NCBI RefSeq assembly: GCF_009014635.1
Contig: NZ_BKCF01000001.1
Location: 1,364,001 to 1,428,000, forward strand
DNA length: 64,000 nucleotides
Direction of reading: 5' to 3'
From: Patiriisocius marinistellae
Lineage (GTDB): Bacteria; Bacteroidota; Bacteroidia; Flavobacteriales; Flavobacteriaceae
Each line of letters starts with the position of its first letter. Positions within the stretch are counted from its first letter, which is position 1. The notes under the pieces were generated by a model. It worked only from the letters and a program-made list of their open reading frames with translations. It had not been told where the DNA came from and searched no databases. A program made the translations under genes and the position numbers. Shown here piece after piece: positions 1-7,777 of this stretch.

Positions 1-183
1 TTGCTTTATTTATTTTAGCGAGTGTTTTGAAAATAGATTTTTTCATTCTTTAAAAGTATAACCTTCTTGATTGCAAATTTACGATTAAACTTCTAAATGG
101 TTAGTTAACAAATTGTTTAAAAACTCAATTCTTGTTTTGTGAATAAATTAGAAATCACATCTCAAAAATTATTTTTCAATCAG

Positions 184-191
184 TATCTTCG
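184..191 (+). promoter_or_regulatory. Probable -7 box for the antiporter gene
   Basis: TATCTTCG, one base from the Bacteroidota -7 consensus TAnnTTTG, ends 21 bases before the ATG at 213. No clear TTG -33 box is visible at the usual distance, so this rests on position and a near match only. Confidence 0.45.
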
Positions 192-212
192 CATCCTTAA
201 TATAATAATAGT

Positions 213-1166
213 ATGAGTCTTCTGTATGTTTTTCTTGGATTAGTATTGCTTGTTGTAGGCGGAGAATTTCTCGTTCGCGCTGCGGTGGGATTATCATTTA
301 AACTTAAATTATCAAAAATGGTAATAGGTTTGACGGTAGTGTCCTTTGCTACATCTGCACCAGAATTATTAGTAAGTATTCAAGCAGCAATGGAAGGTTT
401 TAGTGATATATCTATAGGGAATGTGATAGGCTCAAACATTGCAAATATAGGCTTGGTTCTAGGAATCACAGCAATAATTGCCCCATTAACTATTGATAAG
501 GATTTTTACAAATTTAATTGGCCAGTGATGATGATTCTCTCTGTCACACTCTATTTTATCCTAGCCAGCGGCAATGTAATCACTGCAATCGAAGGAGTTG
601 TATTATTATTAATGTTAGCGGTTTATTTATTTATTCTTATTCGTCGTGCAAGAAAACAACCCATAAGTGCTGATACTGTTGAGGAAATCGATGAGGGTCT
701 TTCAACGGTTTCAAATGTTAAGATTATTATTTGGTTATTAATTGGTGGTACTGCGCTGTATTTTGGTAGTGAATGGCTTGTAAGAGGTGCGGTTGATATC
801 GCTAATTATTTTGAAGTTAGTGAGCGTGTAATAGCTATCACAATGATTGCTGTAGGAACTAGTGTTCCAGAACTTGCAGCCTCTGTAATTGCCGCGTTAA
901 AAAAAGAAAAAGCACTTTCATTAGGAAATTTAATAGGGTCAAACATTTTTAATATCGCTTCAGTTTTAGGAGTTACAGCATTAATACAGCCTATTGCTTT
1001 AAAAAGTCCAGAGGTATTAACTAGTGATATTTGGTGGATGATGGGGTTTGCTGCTGTGCTTATTCCGTTAGCTTTTTTGCCTAGAAAGTTTGAGATAGGG
1101 AGGATCAAGGGGCTTACAATTGTTGTCGCATATTGTGTTTTTGTTAGTTTAGCTTTTATAGGATAA
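213..1166 (+). CDS. Calcium/sodium antiporter, CaCA family (YrbG-like)
   Basis: An inner-membrane cation/Ca2+ exchanger of 317 residues. It has the two inverted alpha-repeats of the CaCA family. The first, about residues 38-85, contains GLTVVSFATSAPEL and GNVIGSNIANIGLVLG. The second, about residues 207-258, contains AVGTSVPELAAS and LGNLIGSNIFNIASVLG. The acidic residue of each (S/T)xPE motif and the GSN segments form the ion site in known members. About ten hydrophobic segments are predicted, split by a short charged loop near residues 145-165. The length is normal for bacterial YrbG-type exchangers. It stands alone. The ion actually carried cannot be read from sequence. Confidence 0.92.
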   Translation: MSLLYVFLGLVLLVVGGEFLVRAAVGLSFKLKLSKMVIGLTVVSFATSAPELLVSIQAAMEGFSDISIGNVIGSNIANIGLVLGITAIIAPLTIDKDFYKFNWPVMMILSVTLYFILASGNVITAIEGVVLLLMLAVYLFILIRRARKQPISADTVEEIDEGLSTVSNVKIIIWLLIGGTALYFGSEWLVRGAVDIANYFEVSERVIAITMIAVGTSVPELAASVIAALKKEKALSLGNLIGSNIFNIASVLGVTALIQPIALKSPEVLTSDIWWMMGFAAVLIPLAFLPRKFEIGRIKGLTIVVAYCVFVSLAFIG

Positions 1167-1422
1167 TATTTTATTTACAACTTCGGAAATATATCTACGG
1201 CAACTTTTTAGTTATTCAATTACAATTTTAGTTTTAGAAGCGATGTTATTTTATACCTTAATATATAGGTATATAAATTCTTAAATTATTTTTTGTCATC
1301 AGTTTTTTACCAATATCTTATTGTCTAAATTTTTGTATTAGTAATTTATTTCAGAAGAGAGACTAGAAATATTATTTTGTTTTCATATTTATACATATTT
1401 AATTTTGACTTCTTAGATAAAT

Positions 1423-1488
1423 TAGGGGGTGTGTTGTTTAAAAACAACAATTATTAATAAGTTAACATTAAAAAATAGGGGGTGTGTT
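1423..1488 (+). promoter_or_regulatory. Direct repeats upstream of glnN, putative nitrogen-control site
   Basis: The 13-mer TAGGGGGTGTGTT occurs at 1423-1435 and exactly again at 1476-1488, start to start 53 bp. G-runs are rare in this AT-rich spacer. The downstream copy covers the place where a -33 box would lie relative to the TATTTTTG at 1500-1507, which otherwise lacks a -33 box; that arrangement suits an activator site. Its identity as a nitrogen-control site is inferred from the downstream gene. Confidence 0.5.
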
Positions 1489-1499
1489 TGTAAAAAGTT

Positions 1500-1507
1500 T
1501 ATTTTTG
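1500..1507 (+). promoter_or_regulatory. -7 box of the glnN promoter
   Basis: TATTTTTG matches TAnnTTTG exactly and lies 32 bases before the glnN ATG. Confidence 0.6.
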
Positions 1508-1539
1508 TGCTTTAATTTAATATAAACACACTTTAAAAT

Positions 1540-3723
1540 ATGTCTACATTAAGATTTCATGCCATAAAAGAAACATTCAATCGTCCAGTAATTGATGTTG
1601 AAGAACCAGCAAGACGTTCAGATATTTTTGGAAAAAACGTATTTAATGATGCTGCAATGCGTCAATACTTGACAAAAGACTCTTTTAAAAGTGTACAAGA
1701 TGCTATTGTTAATGGTAGTAAAATTGATCGTTCTGTAGCAGATCATATCTCGACAGGTATGAAAGAGTGGGCTATTTCAAAGGGAGCGACACATTATACG
1801 CATTGGTTTCAACCATTAACAGGAACAACTGCAGAAAAGCACGATGCTTTTTTTGAAACTACTGAGGATGGTGCGATAGAAAAATTTGGTGGTGGACAGT
1901 TAGTTCAACAAGAGCCAGATGCATCAAGCTTTCCTAACGGTGGGATTAGAAATACGTTTGAGGCTCGTGGTTATACTGCTTGGGACCCTACTTCTCCTGC
2001 ATTTATATATGGGACCACTTTGTGCATACCTACGGTATTTGTTTCTTACACAGGTGAGGCCTTAGATAATAAAACTCCTTTATTGAGAGCGTTACAATCA
2101 ATCGATACTGCTGCAACAGCTGTTGCAAAGTATTTTGACAAGAGCGTAACTAAAGTAAACCCTACATTAGGATGGGAGCAAGAGTACTTTTTAATTGACA
2201 AAGCTCTTGCTAAGTCAAGGCCAGATATTAATCTTGCAGGAAGAACATTACTTGGACATTCTTCTGCAAAAGGACAACAATTAGATGACCATTATTTTGG
2301 TTCAATTCCTAAAAGAGCGCTTGACTATATGCGTGATTTAGAAACTGAATGCATGCTTTTAGGAATTCCTGTAAAGACAAGACATAATGAAGTAGCTCCT
2401 AATCAGTTTGAGTTAGCGCCTATTTTTGAAGAAACAAACCTTGCGGTTGATCACAACTCCTTGTTAATGGATGTGATGAGTAAGGTTGCAGACCGTCATA
2501 ATTTTAAAGTGTTATTTCATGAAAAACCATTTGCTGGTATTAATGGAAGCGGAAAACATAATAACTGGTCATTAGCTACAAGTACTGGGGTAAATTTATT
2601 AAGCCCAGGTACTACGCCAATGAAAAACCTCCAGTTTTTAACCTTCTTTATTAATACTATAAAAGCAGTAAATGAATATGAAGAGTTATTAAGATCTGCA
2701 ATTGCAGGTGCAAGTAATGATCATCGTTTGGGTGCAAATGAGGCGCCGCCAGCAATTATCTCTGTTTTTATTGGATCACAGTTGACAAATGTATTAGACG
2801 CACTTGAAAAAGTGAAGAATGGGAAATTATCACCAGAAGATAAAACAGATTTAAAGTTAAACGTTGTTGGCAAAATCCCTGAAATTTTACTTGATAATAC
2901 AGATCGTAACCGTACATCACCGTTTGCTTTTACTGGAAATAAATTTGAATTTAGAGCAGTAGGTTCAACTGCAAACTGTGCGAAGCCTATGACCGTATTA
3001 AATGCTATTGTTGCAAAACAATTAATGGAGTTTAAAACGCAGGTTGATGCGCTTATCAAGGATAAAAAAATGAAGAAGGATGATGCTATGTTTAACGTAT
3101 TGAGAGAATATATTAAGGATAGTAAACGTATTAGATTTGAAGGTGATGGTTATGGAGAGGCTTGGGAAAAGGAAGCAAAGAAGCGTGGGTTGAGTAATAA
3201 TAAAACAACACCTATTGCTTTAAGGGAGCAAGTTTCTAAGAAGACAATTAAACTTTATGAGGATCTTGGTATTATGAGTAAGGTAGAGGTAGAGGCTCGT
3301 CACGAAATTGAAGTAGAAGAATATGCTATGCACATTCAAATTGAAGGGCGTGTTCTTGGTGATATTGCAAGAAATCATGTTATACCAACAGCAATTAAAT
3401 ATCAAAACATTTTAATTGAAAATGTACAAGGATTAAAAGATATCTACGGGAAAGATTTTAAGAAATTTGCTAGCGAACAAATGAGATTAATTGAAGCTAT
3501 CAGCGCCCATATTGAGAATATTAATAAAGATATTACATCAATGATTGATGCTCGTAAAAAAGCAAATAAAATTGAAGATGGAGAAAAGAGAGCTATTCTT
3601 TATTGTGATGAGGTTAAGCCATTTTTTGAGACAATTAGATATCATTGTGATAAACTTGAGCTATTAGTTGATGATGAATTATGGCCATTAACAAAATACA
3701 GAGAATTGCTATTTACTAGATAG
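1540..3723 (+). CDS. glnN: Glutamine synthetase type III
   Basis: Makes glutamine from glutamate, ammonia and ATP in the cytoplasm. The 727-residue length is typical of the GSIII class, about 1.5 times a GSI subunit. Visible GSIII features are the N-terminal IFGKNVFND and MRQYLTKD segments, the metal-site motif GWEQEYFLID near residue 210, the glutamate/ATP region HEKPFAGINGSGKHNNWSL near 330, and NRTSPFAFTGNKFEFRAVGS near 460. A long helical C-terminal part ends the protein, as in other GSIII enzymes. It is monocistronic, with a duplicated G-rich element in front and a strong intrinsic terminator behind. GSIII is the usual main glutamine synthetase of Bacteroidota. Confidence 0.97.
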   Translation: MSTLRFHAIKETFNRPVIDVEEPARRSDIFGKNVFNDAAMRQYLTKDSFKSVQDAIVNGSKIDRSVADHISTGMKEWAISKGATHYTHWFQPLTGTTAEKHDAFFETTEDGAIEKFGGGQLVQQEPDASSFPNGGIRNTFEARGYTAWDPTSPAFIYGTTLCIPTVFVSYTGEALDNKTPLLRALQSIDTAATAVAKYFDKSVTKVNPTLGWEQEYFLIDKALAKSRPDINLAGRTLLGHSSAKGQQLDDHYFGSIPKRALDYMRDLETECMLLGIPVKTRHNEVAPNQFELAPIFEETNLAVDHNSLLMDVMSKVADRHNFKVLFHEKPFAGINGSGKHNNWSLATSTGVNLLSPGTTPMKNLQFLTFFINTIKAVNEYEELLRSAIAGASNDHRLGANEAPPAIISVFIGSQLTNVLDALEKVKNGKLSPEDKTDLKLNVVGKIPEILLDNTDRNRTSPFAFTGNKFEFRAVGSTANCAKPMTVLNAIVAKQLMEFKTQVDALIKDKKMKKDDAMFNVLREYIKDSKRIRFEGDGYGEAWEKEAKKRGLSNNKTTPIALREQVSKKTIKLYEDLGIMSKVEVEARHEIEVEEYAMHIQIEGRVLGDIARNHVIPTAIKYQNILIENVQGLKDIYGKDFKKFASEQMRLIEAISAHIENINKDITSMIDARKKANKIEDGEKRAILYCDEVKPFFETIRYHCDKLELLVDDELWPLTKYRELLFTR

Positions 3724-3749
3724 TTATAAAATAAATTAGAGTTGATTTA

Positions 3750-3780
3750 AGTCCTGTTTCAGTTTGAGACAGGACTTTTG
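3750..3780 (+). terminator. Intrinsic terminator of glnN
   Basis: Stem of 12 bp with one G:T pair (AGTCCTGTTTCA with TGAGACAGGACT), loop GTT, then a T-rich tail. It starts 27 bases after the glnN stop. Confidence 0.9.
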
Positions 3781-4180
3781 TTATTTATTATATTATAAAT
3801 GCATGATAAAATTCACAAAGCAGGAAAAAGACTACGTTGATTGTCTGATAAATTCTGCATTGTAACGAACGCGTAAGGACTTTGAAATTTTAACGTTTCT
3901 TTAACATATTTGAGATATAGGAAGAATTTGTTTAGTTACCGATAAATATTAATTCTTAGCCGATTTTACCAAACACCATTAACACGTGTTTTCCTACAAA
4001 TACTTTAAATGATTGATTACTACGTACATCCACGTATATATTAAGTCAAATTAATTTTAATCTTTGGATTGCGAAATTAAATATGAATACATGTTAATTT
4101 AAGCACTCTCTCCTCGCCCAAATTTTGATTAACATATTAATCGTGTTTCATTTAATTAATAACTAAAAATCTATCTAATT
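3781..4180. other. Curli upstream regulatory region
   Basis: A 400-bp stretch without a gene. It holds the palindrome AACACGTGTT (3981-3990), the TACGTAC element (4021-4039) and a probable -7 box TAATCTTTG (4058-4066), giving a leader of roughly 110 bases before the first curlin gene. I see no further gene or RNA structure. Confidence 0.6.
4021..4066 (+). promoter_or_regulatory. TACGTAC operator and promoter of the curli locus
   Basis: TACGTACATCCACGTATAT (4021-4039) is a near-palindrome of two TACGTA-like halves. It differs at only two positions from the element on the minus strand upstream of the giant gene that starts at 61588. The -7 box TAATCTTTG ends at 4066, 45 bases after the first base of the element, the same spacing as at that giant gene. 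This looks like the site of a shared LuxR/NarL-type regulator; the regulator is not identified. Confidence 0.6.
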
Positions 4181-5083
4181 ATGAAGAAAGTAATTTTAAC
4201 AGGAATGTTTTCATTTTTAACTTTAATGGGGTTTTCACAGAATATTAGTGATTTGCTTCAATCAGGTACAAATAATGCTGATATTAATCAGACTTCAACA
4301 GGGGTATTTTATAACGCTAGTGATGTTGATCAAAATGGAGCAAGCAATGATGCTCAAATAACTCAAGTGGGTAATAATGAGTCGGTTTTAACTCAGACAG
4401 GAACTTTAAATATGGCTACAGTGAACCAAGTTGGCGGTAATGGAAATCCTGGTTTTAATCAAAACCGTCAAGACTCTTCCATAGATCAAGATGGTACAAA
4501 TAATCAAGCTTTTGTTTCACAAGTTTCTGGTGTAGGAAATAATTTTGCAAGTGGTAACTCTTCAGTATTAACTCAAAACAATACAGCTTCTTCAAATGGA
4601 GTGGGAAATTTCGCTACAATAACACAAACAAAGAGAAATCAAACTTCAACTGCAACACAAACCAACGGTAATAACTATTTAAGTGTTACTCAAGAAAGAG
4701 ATTTAAGTAATGTATCTATAAGTAATCAAACGTCATCTGAGCTTTCCTCTGGTTCTTTAGCTGGAGGTTATTTAAATAGGTCTACTGTTATGCAAAGATT
4801 TCGTAGAAACTTTTCAGATGTAGCTCAAAATGGTGATAATAATGACTCTTCTGTAAATCAAAGTTCAACTTTAAATAGTACTCCTATGACTAATGAGGCT
4901 TATATAGTCCAAGATGGAGATCTTGGTACTAGTGTTTTAGTTCAAAATAACCTTAATAATTCATTAAGAGGAGATAATACTGCTACAGTTATGCAAACGA
5001 ATATGGTAAATGGTTTAGGTAATATGAATACTGCAACTCAATTAGGTGCAAATACCGCAACTGTAACACAAACAAATAATTAA
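4181..5083 (+). CDS. Curlin-repeat amyloid protein 1 (CsgA-like)
   Basis: A secreted curli subunit of 300 residues. A signal peptide ends at GFSQ (about residue 20). The rest is a run of about 19 curlin-type repeats with the pattern N-x-A-x-(I/V)-x-Q-x-G-x-x-N, for example NNADINQTS, SNDAQITQVGNN and MATVNQVGGN. Gln and Asn are spaced as in amyloid beta-strand-loop-strand units. There are many more repeats than the five of E. coli CsgA. It ends in ANTATVTQTNN, an ending shared by the other two curlins. It is the first gene of the locus, 43 bp ahead of the second curlin. Which of the three paralogues is the main fibre subunit cannot be told. Confidence 0.88.
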   Translation: MKKVILTGMFSFLTLMGFSQNISDLLQSGTNNADINQTSTGVFYNASDVDQNGASNDAQITQVGNNESVLTQTGTLNMATVNQVGGNGNPGFNQNRQDSSIDQDGTNNQAFVSQVSGVGNNFASGNSSVLTQNNTASSNGVGNFATITQTKRNQTSTATQTNGNNYLSVTQERDLSNVSISNQTSSELSSGSLAGGYLNRSTVMQRFRRNFSDVAQNGDNNDSSVNQSSTLNSTPMTNEAYIVQDGDLGTSVLVQNNLNNSLRGDNTATVMQTNMVNGLGNMNTATQLGANTATVTQTNN

Positions 5084-5126
5084 ATAATAATTATCAACTA
5101 AATATTAATAACTAAATTTTACAATT

Positions 5127-6029
5127 ATGAAAAAAGTAATTTTAGGCGCTGCAGCGCTAATGATTGGTACAATGTCTTATGCTCAAAATGTGAATGAACT
5201 AGATCAAATGGGTTCTAACAACGCTGATATTGTACAAGTTTCAACAGGCACATTTTACAATAATAGTGATGTTGATCAAGATGGATCTGGAAACGATGCT
5301 CAGGTAAATCAAGAAGGTAACAACGATTCTACGGTTGATCAAACCGGAACTGGTAACATGGCCGATATTAATCAAATAGGGGGTAACCAGCCTACATTTT
5401 ATGTTGATGTAAATACCTCAACAGCTATTCAAAATGGATCTGGAAATGTTATTGATGTAGATCAAGCTAACCTAGGAGGCGGAAATCCTGCAAGTGGAAA
5501 CATTTCTGAAATAGATCAAAATAATGTAGCTTCGGGTGGAGATGGTAACTATGCGAGAGTATTGCAAGGACCTTTTCACAATGGGTCTTATGTTACTCAA
5601 GTGAATGATGATAACTCGGTTAATGTAGATCAATTCGGAGGTAGAAACACTAGTAATACAAATCAAACTTCTGACGGTGTTCTTAGCTCTGTAGGCGCTG
5701 GCTTCGAGCAAGAGTCTACTGTAGTGCAAAGAGGTAATTATAACCTTTCTACTGTAAATCAGGATGGTAGTAATAACCAGTCTTCTGTAGATCAACAAAC
5801 TTCAGCAGGTTTTCCAATTACTCTTGGAGAAAGCAACGTAGCAACGATAGATCAAGATGGATATAACAACATGTCGACCACTACACAAAGTGATTCTATG
5901 TTAGGAAATGATGGTAACAATTTAATTACTGTAACTCAAGAGAATTTATCAACTGCTTTCTTGGGTAATATTTCAACAGAAAATCAAATGGGAGGAAATA
6001 CAGCTACTGTAACACAAACTAATAACTAA
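5127..6029 (+). CDS. Curlin-repeat amyloid protein 2 (CsgA-like)
   Basis: 300 residues, the same length as the preceding paralogue and clearly related over the first 80 residues (STGxFYNxSDVDQ and NDAQ). A signal peptide ends near MSYAQ. Curlin repeats fill the rest, such as NNADIVQVS, GNDAQVNQEGNN and NLSTVNQDGSNN, richer in Asp and VDQ/IDQ cores than protein 1. The ending GGNTATVTQTNN is shared. It follows protein 1 by 43 bp with no terminator between them and is closed by a perfect 11-bp hairpin terminator, so genes 1 and 2 form a transcription unit. It should be exported through CsgG and added to curli fibres. Confidence 0.88.
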   Translation: MKKVILGAAALMIGTMSYAQNVNELDQMGSNNADIVQVSTGTFYNNSDVDQDGSGNDAQVNQEGNNDSTVDQTGTGNMADINQIGGNQPTFYVDVNTSTAIQNGSGNVIDVDQANLGGGNPASGNISEIDQNNVASGGDGNYARVLQGPFHNGSYVTQVNDDNSVNVDQFGGRNTSNTNQTSDGVLSSVGAGFEQESTVVQRGNYNLSTVNQDGSNNQSSVDQQTSAGFPITLGESNVATIDQDGYNNMSTTTQSDSMLGNDGNNLITVTQENLSTAFLGNISTENQMGGNTATVTQTNN

Positions 6030-6044
6030 TTAGGATAATTGAAT

Positions 6045-6075
6045 GTAAGGATGTAAATAATACATCCTTACTTTT
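6045..6075 (+). terminator. Intrinsic terminator after the second curlin gene
   Basis: Perfect 11-bp stem GTAAGGATGTA / TACATCCTTAC with a 5-base loop and TTTT. It separates the first two curlin genes from the third. Confidence 0.9.
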
Positions 6076-6167
6076 CATAAATTAAATTAATATAAAACCC
6101 CAAGTTAACTTATATTCAGTGTAGTTATTGAAATAAGTTATTAATAAGGAAATTTCTCAATCCTAAT

Positions 6168-6191
6168 ATTTCATTAAAAAATGAAATTTTT
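6168..6191 (+). promoter_or_regulatory. Terminator-like hairpin in the leader of the third curlin gene
   Basis: ATTTCATT (6168-6175) pairs with AATGAAAT (6180-6187) and is followed by a short T-run, about 50 bases before the ATG at 6243. The stem is weak and AT-only apart from one G:C pair. It could be an attenuator, a second terminator, or chance in AT-rich DNA. Confidence 0.25.
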
Positions 6192-6242
6192 GTTTTGAGT
6201 CAGCAACTAAAATAATTCAATTAATAATTTAAATTTAACAAA

Positions 6243-7142
6243 ATGAAAAAAGTAATTTTAAGTGCATTAGCATTAACATTCACAGCAGTTGGTATTAGTC
6301 AAAATGTATCAGAACTAGATCAAATAGCTGGTAACACAGCTACTGTTACACAAACAAGTATAGGGTCTTTTTATAATTTTAGTGATGTAGATCAAGTAGG
6401 AACAAATCTTGCTACAGTTACTCAAACAGGAGATAACTCTTCTATAGTAGATCAAACAGGTGCAAGTACAGCAGTTGTTACACAAAGTGGTGGTCAAGGT
6501 TTAGCTGGTACAGCAGCAACTAACTCTTCTGATGTTCTTCAGAGTGGTGGTAACACTGCGTTAGTAGATCAAACAGGAGATGGTCATAGTTCAGATGTTG
6601 ATCAATTTACAGCGGCAGGTTCAGTTGCTGTAGCTAACTTAGCAGATATTGATCAAACTGGAGACTCTCAAGAATCTAAGGTTGATCAAATGGAAGAAGG
6701 TAACTTTGCTAGTCACAATCAACAAGGAGATAACAACTATGCGGAGACAGATCAAGACAGAAATATGTCTATCGCTCCATTAGCAGGTAATCCAGCAGGT
6801 TACACACAAGGGAGTACAATAAATCAAAATGGTTCTTACAACTATGCATTAGCTACACAAAATGGTGCTAATCAAAGATCTATTATTGTTCAAAATGGTG
6901 GTGCAAATGCGTTAGCAAATTATTCTAATGAGGCTACGGTAACTCAAACTGGTTCACTTGCTTACTCTACGGTAAACCAAGGTGATTTAGTTGCAGGAGA
7001 TGCTAATAACACTGCTACTGTAATGCAAACTAATAGTTTAGCTTCGCCAACAATGGGGCCTGGTTCTTTTGGAGAAGTTAACAATAGTGCTATAAACCAA
7101 AGTGGTGCAAATACTGCAACGGTTACTCAAATTAGCAATTAA
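6243..7142 (+). CDS. Curlin-repeat amyloid protein 3 (CsgA-like)
   Basis: 299 residues with a signal peptide ending near GISQ and curlin repeats throughout (NTATVTQTS, LATVTQTGDNS, ESKVDQMEEGN, YALATQNGANQ). Its repeats carry more TQTG/DQTG units than those of the two upstream paralogues. It ends with GANTATVTQISN, so the C-terminal repeat is the best conserved part of all three proteins. It has its own intergenic region in front and its own strong terminator behind, so its level can be set apart from the other two. Probably a further fibre subunit; a specialised role is possible but unproven. Confidence 0.87.
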   Translation: MKKVILSALALTFTAVGISQNVSELDQIAGNTATVTQTSIGSFYNFSDVDQVGTNLATVTQTGDNSSIVDQTGASTAVVTQSGGQGLAGTAATNSSDVLQSGGNTALVDQTGDGHSSDVDQFTAAGSVAVANLADIDQTGDSQESKVDQMEEGNFASHNQQGDNNYAETDQDRNMSIAPLAGNPAGYTQGSTINQNGSYNYALATQNGANQRSIIVQNGGANALANYSNEATVTQTGSLAYSTVNQGDLVAGDANNTATVMQTNSLASPTMGPGSFGEVNNSAINQSGANTATVTQISN

Positions 7143-7180
7143 AAAAAGATTCTTTAATTTAAAGAGTTTGATGATTATTT

Positions 7181-7213
7181 AATAAGGTGCTATTTTTTTA
7201 GCACCTTATTTTT
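7181..7213 (+). terminator. Intrinsic terminator after the third curlin gene
   Basis: 12-bp perfect stem AATAAGGTGCTA / TAGCACCTTATT around a T-only loop, followed by TTTA. Confidence 0.9.
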
Positions 7214-7259
7214 ATATAGATTACAAATGATTTTAGTAACTTTATAAAAAACCAAGAAG

Positions 7260-7745
7260 ATGAAAATTTGTTTTTACATATCATTTCTATTGTTTGGAAG
7301 TTTTAATTGCTTTTCTCAAACTAATAAAATAGCAGATGAACTAATTGAGAATAATCAACTTTCTTTACTCTCTTCTGTAGTTAATAATGCTCCTTTACCC
7401 AATGGATCATTAAATATTGCCCAAGTGAATCAAATAGGAGTTAATAATGACGCTTCGGTTTTCGTCAAAGCAAAAAAATCAAATGTATTTATAGATCAAA
7501 GAGGATCTAATAATACTATTGACGTCTCTTATAATGTAAATGATGTTAGTGCTAATCTTCTTCAAAACGGATCAAATAATTCTATTATTGAAATTGTAAA
7601 TAATACATTTGGTTCAGTTAATTCTAATGTTAGTCAAGTAGGAAATAATCTTGAAGTTAATAAAATTGGATCTAATAGTATATCTAATGGGCTTGAAGTT
7701 AATATGTTGGGTTCTAATAAAACTATTACTATTATTAGTTTTTAA
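7260..7745 (+). CDS. csgB: CsgB-like minor curlin / nucleator
   Basis: 161 residues. A signal peptide (about residues 1-19, ending CFSQ) is followed by a non-repetitive stretch and then at least four degenerate curlin units: NIAQVNQIGVNN, NVFIDQRGSNN, NLLQNGSNN and NVSQVGNN. Short length, fewer and looser repeats, basic residues inside the repeats, and a position directly ahead of csgE fit the nucleator CsgB better than a main subunit. The call is from family pattern and neighbourhood; repeat proteins of this type cannot be assigned with certainty by eye. The next gene starts 32 bp downstream, so it probably leads the csgBEFG-lipoprotein operon. Confidence 0.7.
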   Translation: MKICFYISFLLFGSFNCFSQTNKIADELIENNQLSLLSSVVNNAPLPNGSLNIAQVNQIGVNNDASVFVKAKKSNVFIDQRGSNNTIDVSYNVNDVSANLLQNGSNNSIIEIVNNTFGSVNSNVSQVGNNLEVNKIGSNSISNGLEVNMLGSNKTITIISF

Positions 7746-7777
7746 AATTTTATATTTTTGATTCTTAGAATTTCAGC

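Larger units (their letters stand above)
1167..1539. other. Intergenic region upstream of glnN (373 bp)
   Basis: AT-rich spacer with no credible gene. It contains the word CTTCGGAAA at 1182-1190, a one-mismatch inverted partner TTTCAGAAG at 1349-1357, and, close to glnN, two copies of TAGGGGGTGTGTT (1423-1435 and 1476-1488) followed by a -7 box at 1500-1507. Confidence 0.7.

Noticed and set aside
1-212. Possible gene end or start at the left edge
   Set aside because: No open frame or recognisable protein; AT-rich spacer with only the antiporter promoter.
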